This document shows positions 27,229 to 37,022 of a stretch of DNA of 64,000 nucleotides, in pieces (within the stretch, counting starts at the first letter, position 1; each line of letters opens with the position of its first letter). The notes beneath the pieces were generated by a model. That model was not told where the DNA came from. It worked only from the letters and a program-made list of their open reading frames with translations, and did no database searches. A program made the translations under genes and the position numbers. Origin of the DNA: Alisma plantago-aquatica (taxonomy: Eukaryota > Streptophyta > Magnoliopsida > Alismatales > Alismataceae); the NCBI GenBank assembly GCA_963693085.1, contig OY856413.1:545514879-545578878 (forward strand), in the 5' to 3' direction.

Positions 27229-27428
27229 CTCGGTCGACAAACTCCTTGACCGAGACACTCTCGGTCGACAATCTTCTCGACCGAGAAAGATCCAAAGTAG
27301 CCGTTAGACACAATTGACAAGGTAGTTGGCAGTTGGAGATAGACGTTGCAAATCACTTGTTCCAGAGAGCCTATCGGTCGACAAAAGTTCGACCGAGTAG
27401 GTATCTCGGTCGACATTCCTCGACCGAG
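27229..27428. promoter_or_regulatory. Four CTCGGTCGA...TCGACCGAG palindromes in H 5' LTR
   Basis: Imperfect palindromes with arms CTCGGTCGA/TCGACCGAG and 5-8-nt loops lie at 27229-27254, 27260-27285, 27374-27397 and 27405-27428, upstream of the TATA box. Equivalent sites in the 3' LTR are 33073-33098, 33104-33129, 33218-33240 and 33249-33273. Several point differences between LTR copies fall inside these arms. Function is unknown; their position suggests promoter elements. Confidence 0.85.
27298..27308 (-). promoter_or_regulatory. MSA-type box (reverse) in H 5' LTR
   Basis: TAGCCGTTAGA, whose reverse complement TCTAACGGCTA fits the plant mitosis-specific activator consensus YCYAACGGYYA at every position. 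The family is bound by three-repeat MYB (MYB3R) factors and drives G2/M expression. It lies between palindromes 2 and 3. Confidence 0.55.
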
Positions 27429-27490
27429 ATGGTCTCTGACAGCAACTGCAGAATTAATTAATTAGCCGTTGTTAAAGCAACAAACTTGTA

Positions 27491-27501
27491 CCTAACGGCT
27501 A
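27491..27501 (+). promoter_or_regulatory. MSA-type box in H 5' LTR
   Basis: CCTAACGGCTA matches YCYAACGGYYA exactly and lies 64 bp upstream of the TATA box. It is conserved in the 3' LTR at 33336-33346. The positional fit makes a cell-cycle-linked promoter plausible but unproven. Confidence 0.55.
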
Positions 27502-27564
27502 GTTAAGCAATTAGAAACCCCTAGAAGTTGTCTAGAACGTCCTTAATCATCCTTAGGCCATTCC

Positions 27565-27574
27565 TATAAATAGG
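27565..27574 (+). promoter_or_regulatory. TATA box of H 5' LTR
   Basis: TATAAATAGG followed by 'acaagcc...aactcacttgc', a normal plant core promoter. The same sequence is at 33410-33419 in the 3' LTR. Confidence 0.8.
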
Positions 27575-28305
27575 ACAAGCCATAGGACACTCAAACTCAC
27601 TTGCTACACTTGAGAAATCCTTGAGCATATTTTGAGCAATCTATTTGTGAGCAATTTGAGCATTGTGACAATTGGCCATTTCCTTCCTTAGCTCAAAATT
27701 CTTGTCCTATAGGCTAGTATCTCCTACCCACTGCAATCACAAGTCCATACACTTGGTTAGGAGATCTATATGCTTGATCTAGGAAAATCAAGCCTTGGGC
27801 TACAAAGGATAAGTTGAAATTTCCTTTTTCTTTCTTGTTCTCTATTACCGTTTGTACTCTCCTTGCTACTCCTAGGTTGGAGGCTGCTGATTGGAGAGGG
27901 TGAAGATCTTCTTGGTGAAGAAGGTGACTTTGAGCTACTTCAGAAGGCTGGTGCAACGGGAGGTTACTTCTAGAGAGGAAGGCTACTTCAAGGGGGAGCT
28001 TGGAGTTACTTCAAGAAGGCTACCTCAAAGTTGGTGCACCTACTTCAAGTGAAGGTTGTTCAAAGGGTGTAAAGGAAAGTATTGTATTTTGTATAAATCC
28101 TTGAGAAGGTAATAAAATAAATACTTTCAAAATCCCGGTTGGGTAAGCAACCGGGTAGTGGACTGACAACTTTAGTATTTGCTAAAGTTGGAACCACTCT
28201 AAACACCTGTCTCCTTCTTCCAATTTCAATTGTGGTTGTTTGAGTTCAATAAATTGTTAAAATTATTTAAAAACTCTATTCACCCCCCCTCTAGTGTTTT
28301 TCAAT

Positions 28306-28317
28306 TGGTATCAGAGC
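28306..28317 (+). other. Primer binding site of element H
   Basis: TGGTATCAGAGC, complementary to the 3' end of plant initiator tRNA-Met, 2 bp after the LTR end. Perfect match. Confidence 0.92.
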
Positions 28318-28350
28318 AGGCTTCAAGGAACCTTAACCAGGTCTTGAAGA

Positions 28351-29253
28351 ATGGAGGGTAATGGTGATTCCAATCACAACAAAAGGTGCTGCTTGGACAA
28401 AACTACAATGTGTTGCAATTGGTGCTTAGGAACAAGCCACACAACAACTAGATGCCCATGGAGATCAAAGAAGGAAGATGAGCACAAAGATTGTCTTATT
28501 GCTACAACTAGTGAAGAAGAAGAAGAGGTAAGTCTTTTTGATTTATCTAAAGAAGAACTAGTTGCTAGTCTTGAAGAAACACATATTAAATATATTGAGT
28601 GCAAGAAGAAATTAAAGAAATCTATTAAAGCAAATGATGAATTACATGCTAAGCTTCTTTCTATTACATCTGAAAATGAAGATCTTAAAAAGATCATTGA
28701 AGATCATGATATTGAGATAAATTCTATAGAGGCAAATTGTAATCTACTCTCCTTAGAGAAGAATAATTTGCAAAGTCAAGTGAATGATCTTCAAAAACAA
28801 CCCATTTTATGCAACCATCTAGATTATGATTATATTGTCAAAGAAAGAAATTCATTGTCATCAAATCTAGATCAAGCAAAACTAGATATCAAGAAGAGAA
28901 TGGAAGAGATTGCCAAGTTACAACAAAAAGTTAGTAGTTTAAATAATAATGGCATTCTTGATCAAATCTTAGATAATTCCTATCATCAAATTGGGAGAAG
29001 AGGACTAGGTTACAAGCCTAAAGGGAAATCCTATCAACAACCTAGTTGGAGAAAGTCACAAACCCATCAATCTATATATGTACCTAAAAGAACATCTTCA
29101 CCCAAGGATAACACAGAACACAACCATAGAAAAAGATATGAGGTTGACTTGATATGTTGTCATTATTGCTTGCGTCTTGGTCACTATTCTTTTTCATGCC
29201 CTTACAAGAGAAAAGATGTCGAGTTAGTTTGGGTTCCAAAACCTCCAAACTAA
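28351..29253 (+). CDS. Partial SIRE/Maximus-type gag with two CCHC zinc knuckles (300 aa)
   Basis: Nucleic-acid-binding part of a Copia Gag. Knuckle 1 is C22-C25-H30-C35; knuckle 2 is C270-C273-H278-C283 with the spacing CX2CX4HX4C. Between them is an acidic Glu run after a 'DCLIA' segment and a long Leu/Lys/Glu-rich coiled coil (about residues 55-200). The tail ends in WVPKP. This order (knuckle, acidic linker, coiled coil, second knuckle, WVPK) is that of SIRE/Maximus-lineage gag C-termini. The N-terminal UBN2/capsid-like domain that normally precedes knuckle 1 is absent and the ORF starts 47 bp after the LTR, so this is a truncated Gag, yet it is fully open. It may still bind RNA or pair with a full Gag supplied in trans. 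The protease that should follow is missing. Confidence 0.8.
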   Translation: MEGNGDSNHNKRCCLDKTTMCCNWCLGTSHTTTRCPWRSKKEDEHKDCLIATTSEEEEEVSLFDLSKEELVASLEETHIKYIECKKKLKKSIKANDELHAKLLSITSENEDLKKIIEDHDIEINSIEANCNLLSLEKNNLQSQVNDLQKQPILCNHLDYDYIVKERNSLSSNLDQAKLDIKKRMEEIAKLQQKVSSLNNNGILDQILDNSYHQIGRRGLGYKPKGKSYQQPSWRKSQTHQSIYVPKRTSSPKDNTEHNHRKRYEVDLICCHYCLRLGHYSFSCPYKRKDVELVWVPKPPN

Positions 29254-30354
29254 ATGAACAGAATCAAGTTGAGATATGACCAAGAACCTTAGTTGCATAT
29301 CTCTATGTCTATCTCAACTCAACATAATGGGATAACAAATAAATTTAAGTATCTAAATATTTAACTTGCATAGTTATGTTTTATTTGAAAGCAATTAACA
29401 ATTTCAGGAATATTGTCAGTCGAGAGACTGTCGACTGAGATACTGTCGGTTTAGAAATTATCGACCGAGCATACCACTGATTTCCAGTCTGTTGCAAAAT
29501 TGTTGAATTCTTTGATAAAATTGCTATCTATTCATGATTAATGATTGGATATACATTTTTTGGAAATCATCCCTACAAATTTAATTAGTTTATTCCCTAA
29601 ATGATTTAAGTTTAAACTGAAATTATGCTTAGTTTAATGAAAAGAAAATTTCTATAATTATTCACATGATTTCTTTATTTTCTAGTCTATCCATATAGAA
29701 ATCATGTGATTATTTACTGTTATTGTTCTGTTATTACATCATGGATATGCTTTCACCATTTGGTACTGTGATTAGCTTGGATAGATAATTGTCTGCATGG
29801 ATCCGTGATGATATATATAGGCAAACAAATACTTTATTGGTAATATGTTATGCTTGCAACACATAAGATAAAACCTCTTAATTAGTATCCTTAAAAGACT
29901 TAGTGTGCCTTCAGTAAAGAATCTTATGAGGATACTAAACGATGTAAAATTTGATATTCATATTACTACAACAAAGCTTATATTTTAAGAAAAGGACAAA
30001 TGTTTTCATATTAAGTATTATGCTTCAACTTGATACTTAATCAAATCTTATGCAGGCATTATACTTCATAATGTTCAATTTGAAAAATCTGCAAATCTGC
30101 CTCTTGGTTAAAATGAAATTTGACCAAGGGGCGCTATGGTCGTAGTCAAAATCGACCTAAAATAAGTTTGACAATAACTATTTGAAAATCATTTTATTGT
30201 GATTAAAAGCAAAATAAATTTATGATCACAAAATTGTCCCAATATTGTCAATAATAAAACAAAATATTACTCCCTTAGAAAATATATATATGCTCCACAA
30301 ATTCAGTCTATCATTTGCATTAAAAATCAGCTTAAACGTTCGTACCCAGTAAGT
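29254..30354. other. H internal spacer between gag remnant and second promoter
   Basis: 1.1 kb of AT-rich non-coding sequence. Shortly after the gag stop there is one clear palindrome of the H family at 29445-29468 and a weaker one at 29416-29438. There is no trace of protease, integrase or RT. Confidence 0.7.
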
Positions 30355-30357
30355 CTG

Positions 30358-30640
30358 TCGGTCGACGAATCTTCGACCGAAAACCTCTCGGTCTGCCCAC
30401 CTCTCTCGACCGACAGAGTCTAGACAGACCTTACATCGGACACACTTCCGGTCGACAATTGTTCGACCGAGACAGTGTCGGTCGACAATTGCTCGACCGA
30501 GAAAGAGCCGTTGGGAGATGACCGTTGCAATCCGACCGTTACCGTTAACGGCCGACCGTTGCAAGTCGACCGTTGGACGGTCGAGTGGCGCGTCTGGAAT
30601 ATGACCGTTGTGGACGCTCGGTCGACAAATTGTCGACTGA
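30358..30640 (+). promoter_or_regulatory. Internal promoter array: five H palindromes plus an AACGG-box cluster
   Basis: Palindromes of the same family as in the LTR lie at 30358-30380, 30387-30413 (weak), 30448-30471, 30478-30501 and 30617-30640. Between 30505 and 30608 there are seven CCGTT words and one AACGG, several as 'gaccgttg', close to but not exact MSA boxes. The array ends 17 bp upstream of the TATA box for the second ORF. The composition is markedly more GC-rich than the rest of the element. Confidence 0.7.
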
Positions 30641-30657
30641 CCTGGTCACTGGATTGC

Positions 30658-30666
30658 TATAAAAGG
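30658..30666 (+). promoter_or_regulatory. TATA box for the second transcription unit of H
   Basis: TATAAAAGG followed after about 30 bp by a pyrimidine-rich start-site-like stretch ('tcacttcttcacactttc'). The ORF begins 135 bp downstream at 30801. Confidence 0.65.
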
Positions 30667-30800
30667 GACCAAAAACGGGTCACTTCTTCACACTTTCATA
30701 TTCTTGTTTCCATAGGTTCTCTCTAGTGAATTCTTGTGCAAATCTTTAGCATCCTCATCCCCAAGACTTCCTTGCTTCTTCTCCACCTTCAAGCAACGCA

Positions 30801-32171
30801 ATGGCATCATCCTCTGTTCGTGGAAAGAAAAAGGTCGCTGGCAGGAAACAAAGGGAGGCTACTCCACCATTGACGATCATCAACGACATTGCCTTCGTCG
30901 ACGGAGATGCTGGTGATCGCTATCTACAGTTCTCCTCCAAAGCTCCTCTCCCAAGACGACCAGTTGAAGTTATGGACTTCCTCAACATTGTCGACTTGGA
31001 GGACCTCTTTGAAGTGCAAAAGTTGAAATAATTCATCAACCCTTCTTTCCCTTCTTATTCCACCAAGGCAGTGAATGAATTCTATGCTAACCTCATCTCC
31101 CACTCTGAAAATGAAACCATCTTCTTCTATACTATGGTAAATGGGCATAGCTTTCGATTTACTGAAGGGGATATTCTTGACATGCTAGATATTGACATAG
31201 AAGAATACCAAGACACCCTTGACCTTACCTCTGGAAACCCACTTAATCAATTTTCCCAAGATAACCATACCGTTAGTCTTAGTGACATCAAAAGGACCAT
31301 TTTTCAATCCAATACAACCTGTCACGAAGATAGAGGCACATACTATGCTATCAATCTCAAACCAGCTGCTAGGATTGTAAACCTTATTGTTTCAACAAAT
31401 ATACATCCTAGAGAAAATAAGTCTGAAGTTCCTATTTTTCGTATGTGTCTAATATATGCCATTATCCAACGTATTCCCACAAATTTTATCCGCATCATTC
31501 TTAAAAACATGCTTGAGTTTTCTGGAAATCCTCCATATGCTGATCTTGTATGCCAAATTACTCAACATTTTCTTAAGACCCAACTTGAGGATATGGGATA
31601 TACATGGGAGCATAGACCACAAAAAATAAGTAAGAATACTGTAGAAAAAATGGGGATTGATTTCAGTCATAAGAGGGCTAGGGTAGAAGGAGAAACATCT
31701 ACACAAGATATACCACCTCCACCTCCTCCTACCAGCCTACCCTATGATCCCATCCAAAACACTCTAACCTATGTTGCTGGGTCACAATATCATCTTAGTA
31801 AACAACTAGATTATAACCATCATGCCATGACTTATCTAAACCAAAGAATGCAAACTCTTTCTCCAAACCAACCAGATGAATATCCTTATTCTTTAAATCC
31901 TGGCATGCTCAATCCATATAACCCATCTTACAACTACTATCAACCTCCACCTCCACCATCTATAGATCTCACACATACTCAGTTTTCATCAATGCAACTA
32001 CAAGATATTGCTGCTCATTTTTGATTTGATCGTGTTCCAACCTTCTTGGAGGCACATGCCTTAACCAAGACAGGTGCTCTGGAGTGGCAAACTTTGGTCC
32101 AGTATTATGGAGCTGAGCCTTTTCTTGGGAAAGACCCTGATGTTGATGTAATTCTTAAGTCTTTCCAGTGA
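30801..32171 (+). pseudogene. Accessory ORF of H: plant transposon-associated domain protein, two in-frame stops
   Basis: One reading frame of about 457 codons starting at an ATG in good plant context (caATGGC). It is broken by TAA at 31029-31031 and TGA at 32022-32024 and ends TGA at 32169-32171; reading resumes in the same frame after each stop. The N-terminus is Ser-rich then basic (GKKKVAGRK). From about codon 88 a segment with EFYANL, then an FxxxDILDML stretch, an LKPAARIVNLI stretch and a hydrophobic helix with IYAIIQ matches, from memory, the 'putative plant transposon protein' domain (PF20167) common in dicot retroelement ORFs. Proline runs follow (IPPPPPPTSLP and QPPPPPS). Function is unknown. 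The 31071-32021 section alone is 317 codons open. It could be a captured host gene or an element-specific accessory gene, comparable in position to SIRE env-like ORFs but unrelated in sequence. Confidence 0.65.
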
Positions 32172-32714
32172 GATTTGGAGTTGTATTAGTTGTAATGGAA
32201 TCTTTGCAAAATTGTAATAAATGGGTTATCTTTACATGATTTGGCTATCTTTTCATGTTTGTAATGAAATTGGTTATCTTTATAATGGATATCTTTTTGG
32301 CATCATTTGAATTTGGATTATAAGACTATTGTATAGCATACAAAATAAGGGGAGTAATAAATACAAATAAATAAAAAAGGATGAAAATCTTTGAAGTTAA
32401 AGTTATGGCTAAATTGACATCTTTTGCAAAGCACTTATACCTTGGGATATCTATCTAAAGGGGAGAATAGTATAAAATTAAGAGGGAGAAGTAATATCAA
32501 ATATTCAACATGGATATCTTTTTGAAATGACAAAGGGGGAGAAAAGAATATCAAAATAAAATAAGGATCAAAACTATAATAACTGAGTTTCATAATTAAA
32601 AAGGCCAAGCACTTACTTGAAAAACAAGAATGGCTACAAAAGGTAATCTTCAGGTATGAAACTCATATGTTTTATATTTCTTTCATTTATATTTTGGAAA
32701 TGTTTGTCATCTTC
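32172..32714. other. 3' untranslated region and spacer of H
   Basis: Begins with the likely 3' UTR of the accessory ORF. A canonical AATAAA poly(A) signal is at 32216-32221, after 'ttgtattagttgtaatgg'. The rest is AT/A-rich with several 'aaggggaga' purine patches (32458, 32527) resembling extra PPT-like sequences. Confidence 0.6.
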
Positions 32715-32728
32715 AAAAAGGGGGAGAT
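32715..32728 (+). other. Polypurine tract of element H
   Basis: AAAAAGGGGGAGAT directly before the 3' LTR at 32729; a classic Copia plus-strand primer site. Confidence 0.9.
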
Positions 32729-34148
32729 TGTTGGCTAAATGGACATCTATAAATCCCTTTGTTTTGATTATGACAAACAATTCATTCTTATTGATCTAAC
32801 GAGCTACTTGAGTGTGCAGGATTAAGGTGGATGACAAAGCAACTAGGGAAATCCATATGCTTACATGTTTATGTTTTCATGCAATGTAATTGCTTTGTAA
32901 AAACTTGTACAAATATATAATGTACAAGTACTTAGATTGCATGTAAATCAAGCGTTAGATTCTCCCTAGCTAAACACCACATTTAGATAAGTCATCCCCT
33001 TCAAATAGGATCACAATTGCACACTCATACATATAATTAGTGCCTAAATTAAAGCATTGAAACATGATCAATCTCGGTCGACAAACTCCTCGAACGAGAC
33101 ACTCTCGGTCGACAATCTTCTCGACCGAGAAAGATCCAAAGTAGCCGTTAGACACAACTGACAAGGTAGTTGGCAGTTGGAGATAGACATTGCAAATCAC
33201 TTGTTCCAGAGAGCCTGTCGGTTGACAAAAGTTCGACCGAGTAGGTGTCTCGGTCGACCATTCCTCGACCGAGATGGTCTCTGACAGCAACTGCAGAATT
33301 AATTAATTAGCCATTGTTAAAGCAACAAACTTGTACCTAACGGCTAGTTAAGCAATTAGAAACCCCTAGAAGTTGTCTAGAACGTCCTTAAGCATCCTTA
33401 GGCCATTCCTATAAATAGGACAAGCCATAGGACACTCAAACTCACTTGCTACACTTGAGAAATCCTTGAGCATACTTTGAGCAATCTGTTTGTGAGCAAT
33501 TTGAGCATTGTGACAATTGGCCATTTCCTTCCTTAGCTCAAAATTCTTGTCCTATAGGCTAGTATCTCCTACCCACTGCAATCACAAGTCCATACACTTG
33601 GTTAGGAGATCTATACGCTTGATCTAGGCAAATCAAGCCTTGGGCTACAAAGGATAAGTTGTAATTTCCTTTTTCTTTCTTGTTCTCTATTACCGTTTGT
33701 ACTCTCCTTGCTACTCCTAGGTTGGAGGCTGTTGATTGGAGAGGGTGAAGATCTTCTTGGTGAAGAAGGTGACTTTGAGCTACTTCAGAAGGCTGGTGCA
33801 ACGGGAGGTTACTTCTAGAGAGGAAGGCTACTTCAAGGGGGAGCTTGGAGTTACTTCAAGAAGGCTACCTCAAAGTTGGTGCACCTACTTCAAGTGAAAG
33901 CTGTTCAAAGGGTGTAAAGGAAAGTATTGTATTTTGTATAAATCCTTGAGAAGGTAATAAAATAAATACTTTCAAAATCCCGGTTGGGTAAGAAACCGGG
34001 TAGTGGACTGACAACTTTAGTATTTGCTAAAGTTGGAACCACTCTAAACACCTGTCTCCTTCTTCCAATTTCAATTGTGGTTGTTTGAGTTCAATAAATT
34101 ATTAAAATTATTTAAAAACTCTATTCACCCCCCCTCTAGTGTTTTTCA
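32729..34148 (+). repeat. 3' LTR of element H
   Basis: 1,420 bp. Differences from the 5' LTR that I noticed (about 23) are mostly transitions, several at CpG (for example gacgttg versus gacattg), plus a one-base insertion near 33258 within palindrome 4. It is followed by the TAATG target duplication. Confidence 0.95.
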
Positions 34149-35605
34149 TAATGAGGGTGATTGCTCCATTCCTCTAGTTCAATCTTGACATCAGCGACAA
34201 AGAACTATACAATCACTACAACACCATAGACATATTGTAGGTTGAAGTTGTTATCCAAATTTTCACTTACTTGGGTAGCATTGATCTATGACTGGGAACC
34301 ACTCTTTGCTTGTGATCTCATAAGTGTTATCGACATTCAATACCAACATTTTTTGGGACCTATAGGGTCACACACATAGGTCTTGACCTACAAGAGGAGT
34401 TCAAATAAAAAATGGCAAATGAATTAAGTACTAAAGTGTTTAGGAATTTGATTCACGCAACAAATAGGCTGACACCACTACCAAATTACCATCTCAAGTG
34501 TTGAGACGAATGTCAGGAGTGCCAAATGACCATCTCAAGTGTTGAGACGGGCGTCTAGGTGTCAAGCCTGGTTTTGAGATGAAATTGAAAAAGGCATGAA
34601 CCGACCCAACCAAACTGGCTCGACTCGGGTCACCAGATGACTGTCCGAATGACCAAGATGGCTGTCTCACAAGGGTGAGATGGTCCAGTTCGGTCAAGGG
34701 AAGGTTTTAGACATTTTCCTATTCATTTCGCTTGACAAATACTAGTTGCATAAGGAAATCAATGTCTAACATTGATGGGAATTGTTTTGCCGAATTCATG
34801 TACAACTGTGAAACTTCAAAATGACCATGTCGTAGTATGAGATGACCGTCTCACATGCGAGACGACCATCTAGGTTTGCCAAATGGTCGTTTCAGCTATC
34901 ACAGGTTGTGAAATTTCTAGAATTGTTATCAAAATTTGTGATCTTCCAGTCCTTTCCACTCCCGCATAGTAATCTCATATCGGATAGCAATTGGGAACCC
35001 TGACCTAGGCCTCTACTATTAATAGAGGGGTATTGGGGGCTTCCCAGAGTACAACACAAACAATTGAGAATCAGTTACTCTGAAAAATGTTTTCCTCTCT
35101 AGTTGTGGTAACCACAAGAGCCTAGGGAAGTCCTACCTAACTAGGGTGGGATAGCCAAAGGGAGAGAAAATTGAGTTCATTGTCATGGGAGAGTAGCCTG
35201 GTGACTAGTATGCCAACGGGAGAGAAAACTTCTTCCTCTTTGGTCCAGTAGGATGAAAGGAGTTCTAGGCAGTCTGTGTGGACTTCACTAGAGGTGGAAG
35301 GCCATTGTCTTCCGCTAAGGAGGACATCATCAACTAGCAGTTCGTGATGAGAGGAGCTGCTTTAGAAGATAATGTGTGAGTCTAGTGTCATAGGAGTAGC
35401 AGTTAGACAAGTCTCCATGCAACTGAGATTTAGAGTTGTGCATCTACAATGATGAGGATTGTCACTAAACTTGCTCCAAAACTAGGTATATCCTCATAAA
35501 TCATCCTTCCTGTCTCATTGTAATTGACATGATTTGTTAGATAAGGGGATATGGTAGATAAATTTTGTGTTTCTGTTGTCTATCTCGTAGCCATATTTCC
35601 TTACA
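34149..35605 (+). repeat. 5' LTR of element G, second part
   Basis: Resumes G after the H insertion. From about 34670 onward it aligns with 38745-39657 (the 3' LTR), for example 'aaatcaatgtctaacattga', 'ggggcttccca', 'gctaaggaggacatc'. An array of GTCTC/GAGAC inverted motifs lies at 34488-34869, then a TATA-like TATTAATAGAGG at 35017-35028. Confidence 0.85.
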
Positions 35606-35606
35606 G

Positions 35607-35619
35607 TGGTATCAGAGCC
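35607..35619 (+). other. Primer binding site of element G
   Basis: TGGTATCAGAGCC, a perfect initiator-tRNA-Met PBS one base after the LTR end CTTACA (35605). Confidence 0.92.
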
Positions 35620-35738
35620 AACGTCAATTTACAATATTATGGGATAATCGATATGACTGAATTTTGGTTTTGTTGTTCTATTATTACATGCGATGCAGAT
35701 AATATCTTGTCAAATCCATATACCATGATAATCCCAAA

Positions 35739-35801
<63 letters not shown>

Positions 35802-37022
35802 ATAGATACATATATATACATATATATGTATATGTATATATGCAAGTTACACGCATCACCCTAAAAGAAATTTTGGTGGTATATGGGTTGCATGGTAATG
35901 GTCAATAACCCCTATATTCTGTGAATGGTTGAATGGTTGGTTGATCATTTTATCTCAGTCTACCTACCAAGCCTTTATCTTATCTTCCCAATGTAAAGTT
36001 AATTCTTTCCTATCCTTGATCCCCTAAATGTAACTCAAGGTTTCCAAATAATTATATAAAAGTAGGATAGTATACTTTCCTATTATGAAGAATATGAAGG
36101 ATATTCTGAAGATGACAAGCCAACCGGATGGAGGACCCTTGAGGAATAGAAGGATGAGCCCAACTAATTTCCCGGTGGACCTGACCAATCAAATGGAGGT
36201 TCCAACTGATGGTGGACTAATGGAGCCAGACTCCCGGTGAGATGACCTAACAACCATCCAAGAGGTGAGCCTATAGGTTCAAGGGTTGAACCGATCAACC
36301 TAGATTGGCAAGCATGGATCTTGATCAACAACATGTTTTTGCATGTGATGTTGACCTAGATGACATAATTCCTTGTGGATCCAAGGGATCACATTAGGCT
36401 TTCCATAACCATCACTTTTGTTTATTGCATGTTTTTTTGTGGGCTATAGCTTGTATATAATACTTACTATATATGTGGTGATTGGATAAAGTATATACAT
36501 ACTTATAAATACAAACTCTCTAAATTAAAATAGCATGTCTTAGATGCTTTCAAAAATTAGCACACATAAAAAGCTTGATCAAATAATTGTAGGTTCCGCC
36601 TCCTCGGGGTGCGACGTCTATCTCGTGGAAGTATGATGGTAATGATGTTGGTTCCTTCTCTGTGGGGTGCATTATTATTGTGTCAGCTTTTGGGTTAGGC
36701 TTGACTAGTGATTCTTAGACCATCTGGGCCCAGAGGCAAGCATATGATTATGGCAAGGGGTTGTGCATATCATCTATCTAAAACTACATATGATGCAATT
36801 GGAAAGAGTTTCCTACCTTAAGGGTTGATTGTGTTTGTGGTTTTGATCGGGCCATAGTTGAATCATATTGGATCTGGCCCATTGAAATATTTTACGTTGT
36901 AATATTCCAAATTGATATTGTGGTCTATCAATTTGAATAAAATAGTGGGAGTGATAATAATTAATGACCTAATTATATCATCAATTTTTTAGATCAAATC
37001 AAATCAAAATGGTTTTTTACAA
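35620..37022 (+). other. Leader of element G
   Basis: 1.4 kb between PBS and gag, holding an AT microsatellite (35741-35842) and otherwise non-coding sequence; a GC-richer patch near 36595-36680 is the only notable compositional change. No ORF of interest. Confidence 0.6.
35741..35842. repeat. AT-rich microsatellite
   Basis: About 45 bp of pure AT dinucleotide followed by 'acatat', 'agatac' and 'gtatat' variants; self-complementary over its length. Confidence 0.95.

Larger units (their letters stand above)
26885..28303 (+). repeat. 5' LTR of element H
   Basis: 1,419 bp, TGTTGGCTAAATGG to GTGTTTTTCA. It contains four GC-rich palindromes (27229-27428), two exact MSA-type boxes, and a TATA box at 27565. 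The downstream part has many 'ctacttcaag' words (27935-28050). Confidence 0.95.
26885..34148 (+). mobile_element. Element H: non-autonomous SIRE-type Copia element with an accessory ORF
   Basis: A complete 7,264-bp element flanked by an exact 5-bp duplication TAATG (26880-26884 and 34149-34153). LTRs 26885-28303 and 32729-34148 differ at about 23 places by hand count over 1.42 kb, so it is the youngest insertion of the stack. PBS (28306-28317) and PPT (32715-32728) are intact. The interior has a SIRE-like partial gag (28351-29253) and a separate downstream gene unit (promoter 30358-30666, ORF 30801-32171, AATAAA 32216). No protease, integrase, RT or RNase H is present, so mobilisation must have used enzymes from an autonomous relative. 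It sits in the 5' LTR of G. Confidence 0.92.

Noticed and set aside
27714..27956. 80-codon minus-strand ORF repeated at 33559-33801
   Set aside because: Duplicate only because it sits in both H LTRs; antisense to the LTR leader and without recognisable features.
27229..33273. GC-rich palindromes as a CRISPR array
   Set aside because: Spacing is irregular, the repeats are split between LTRs and an internal promoter, spacers are not of constant length, and the setting is plant retrotransposon DNA.
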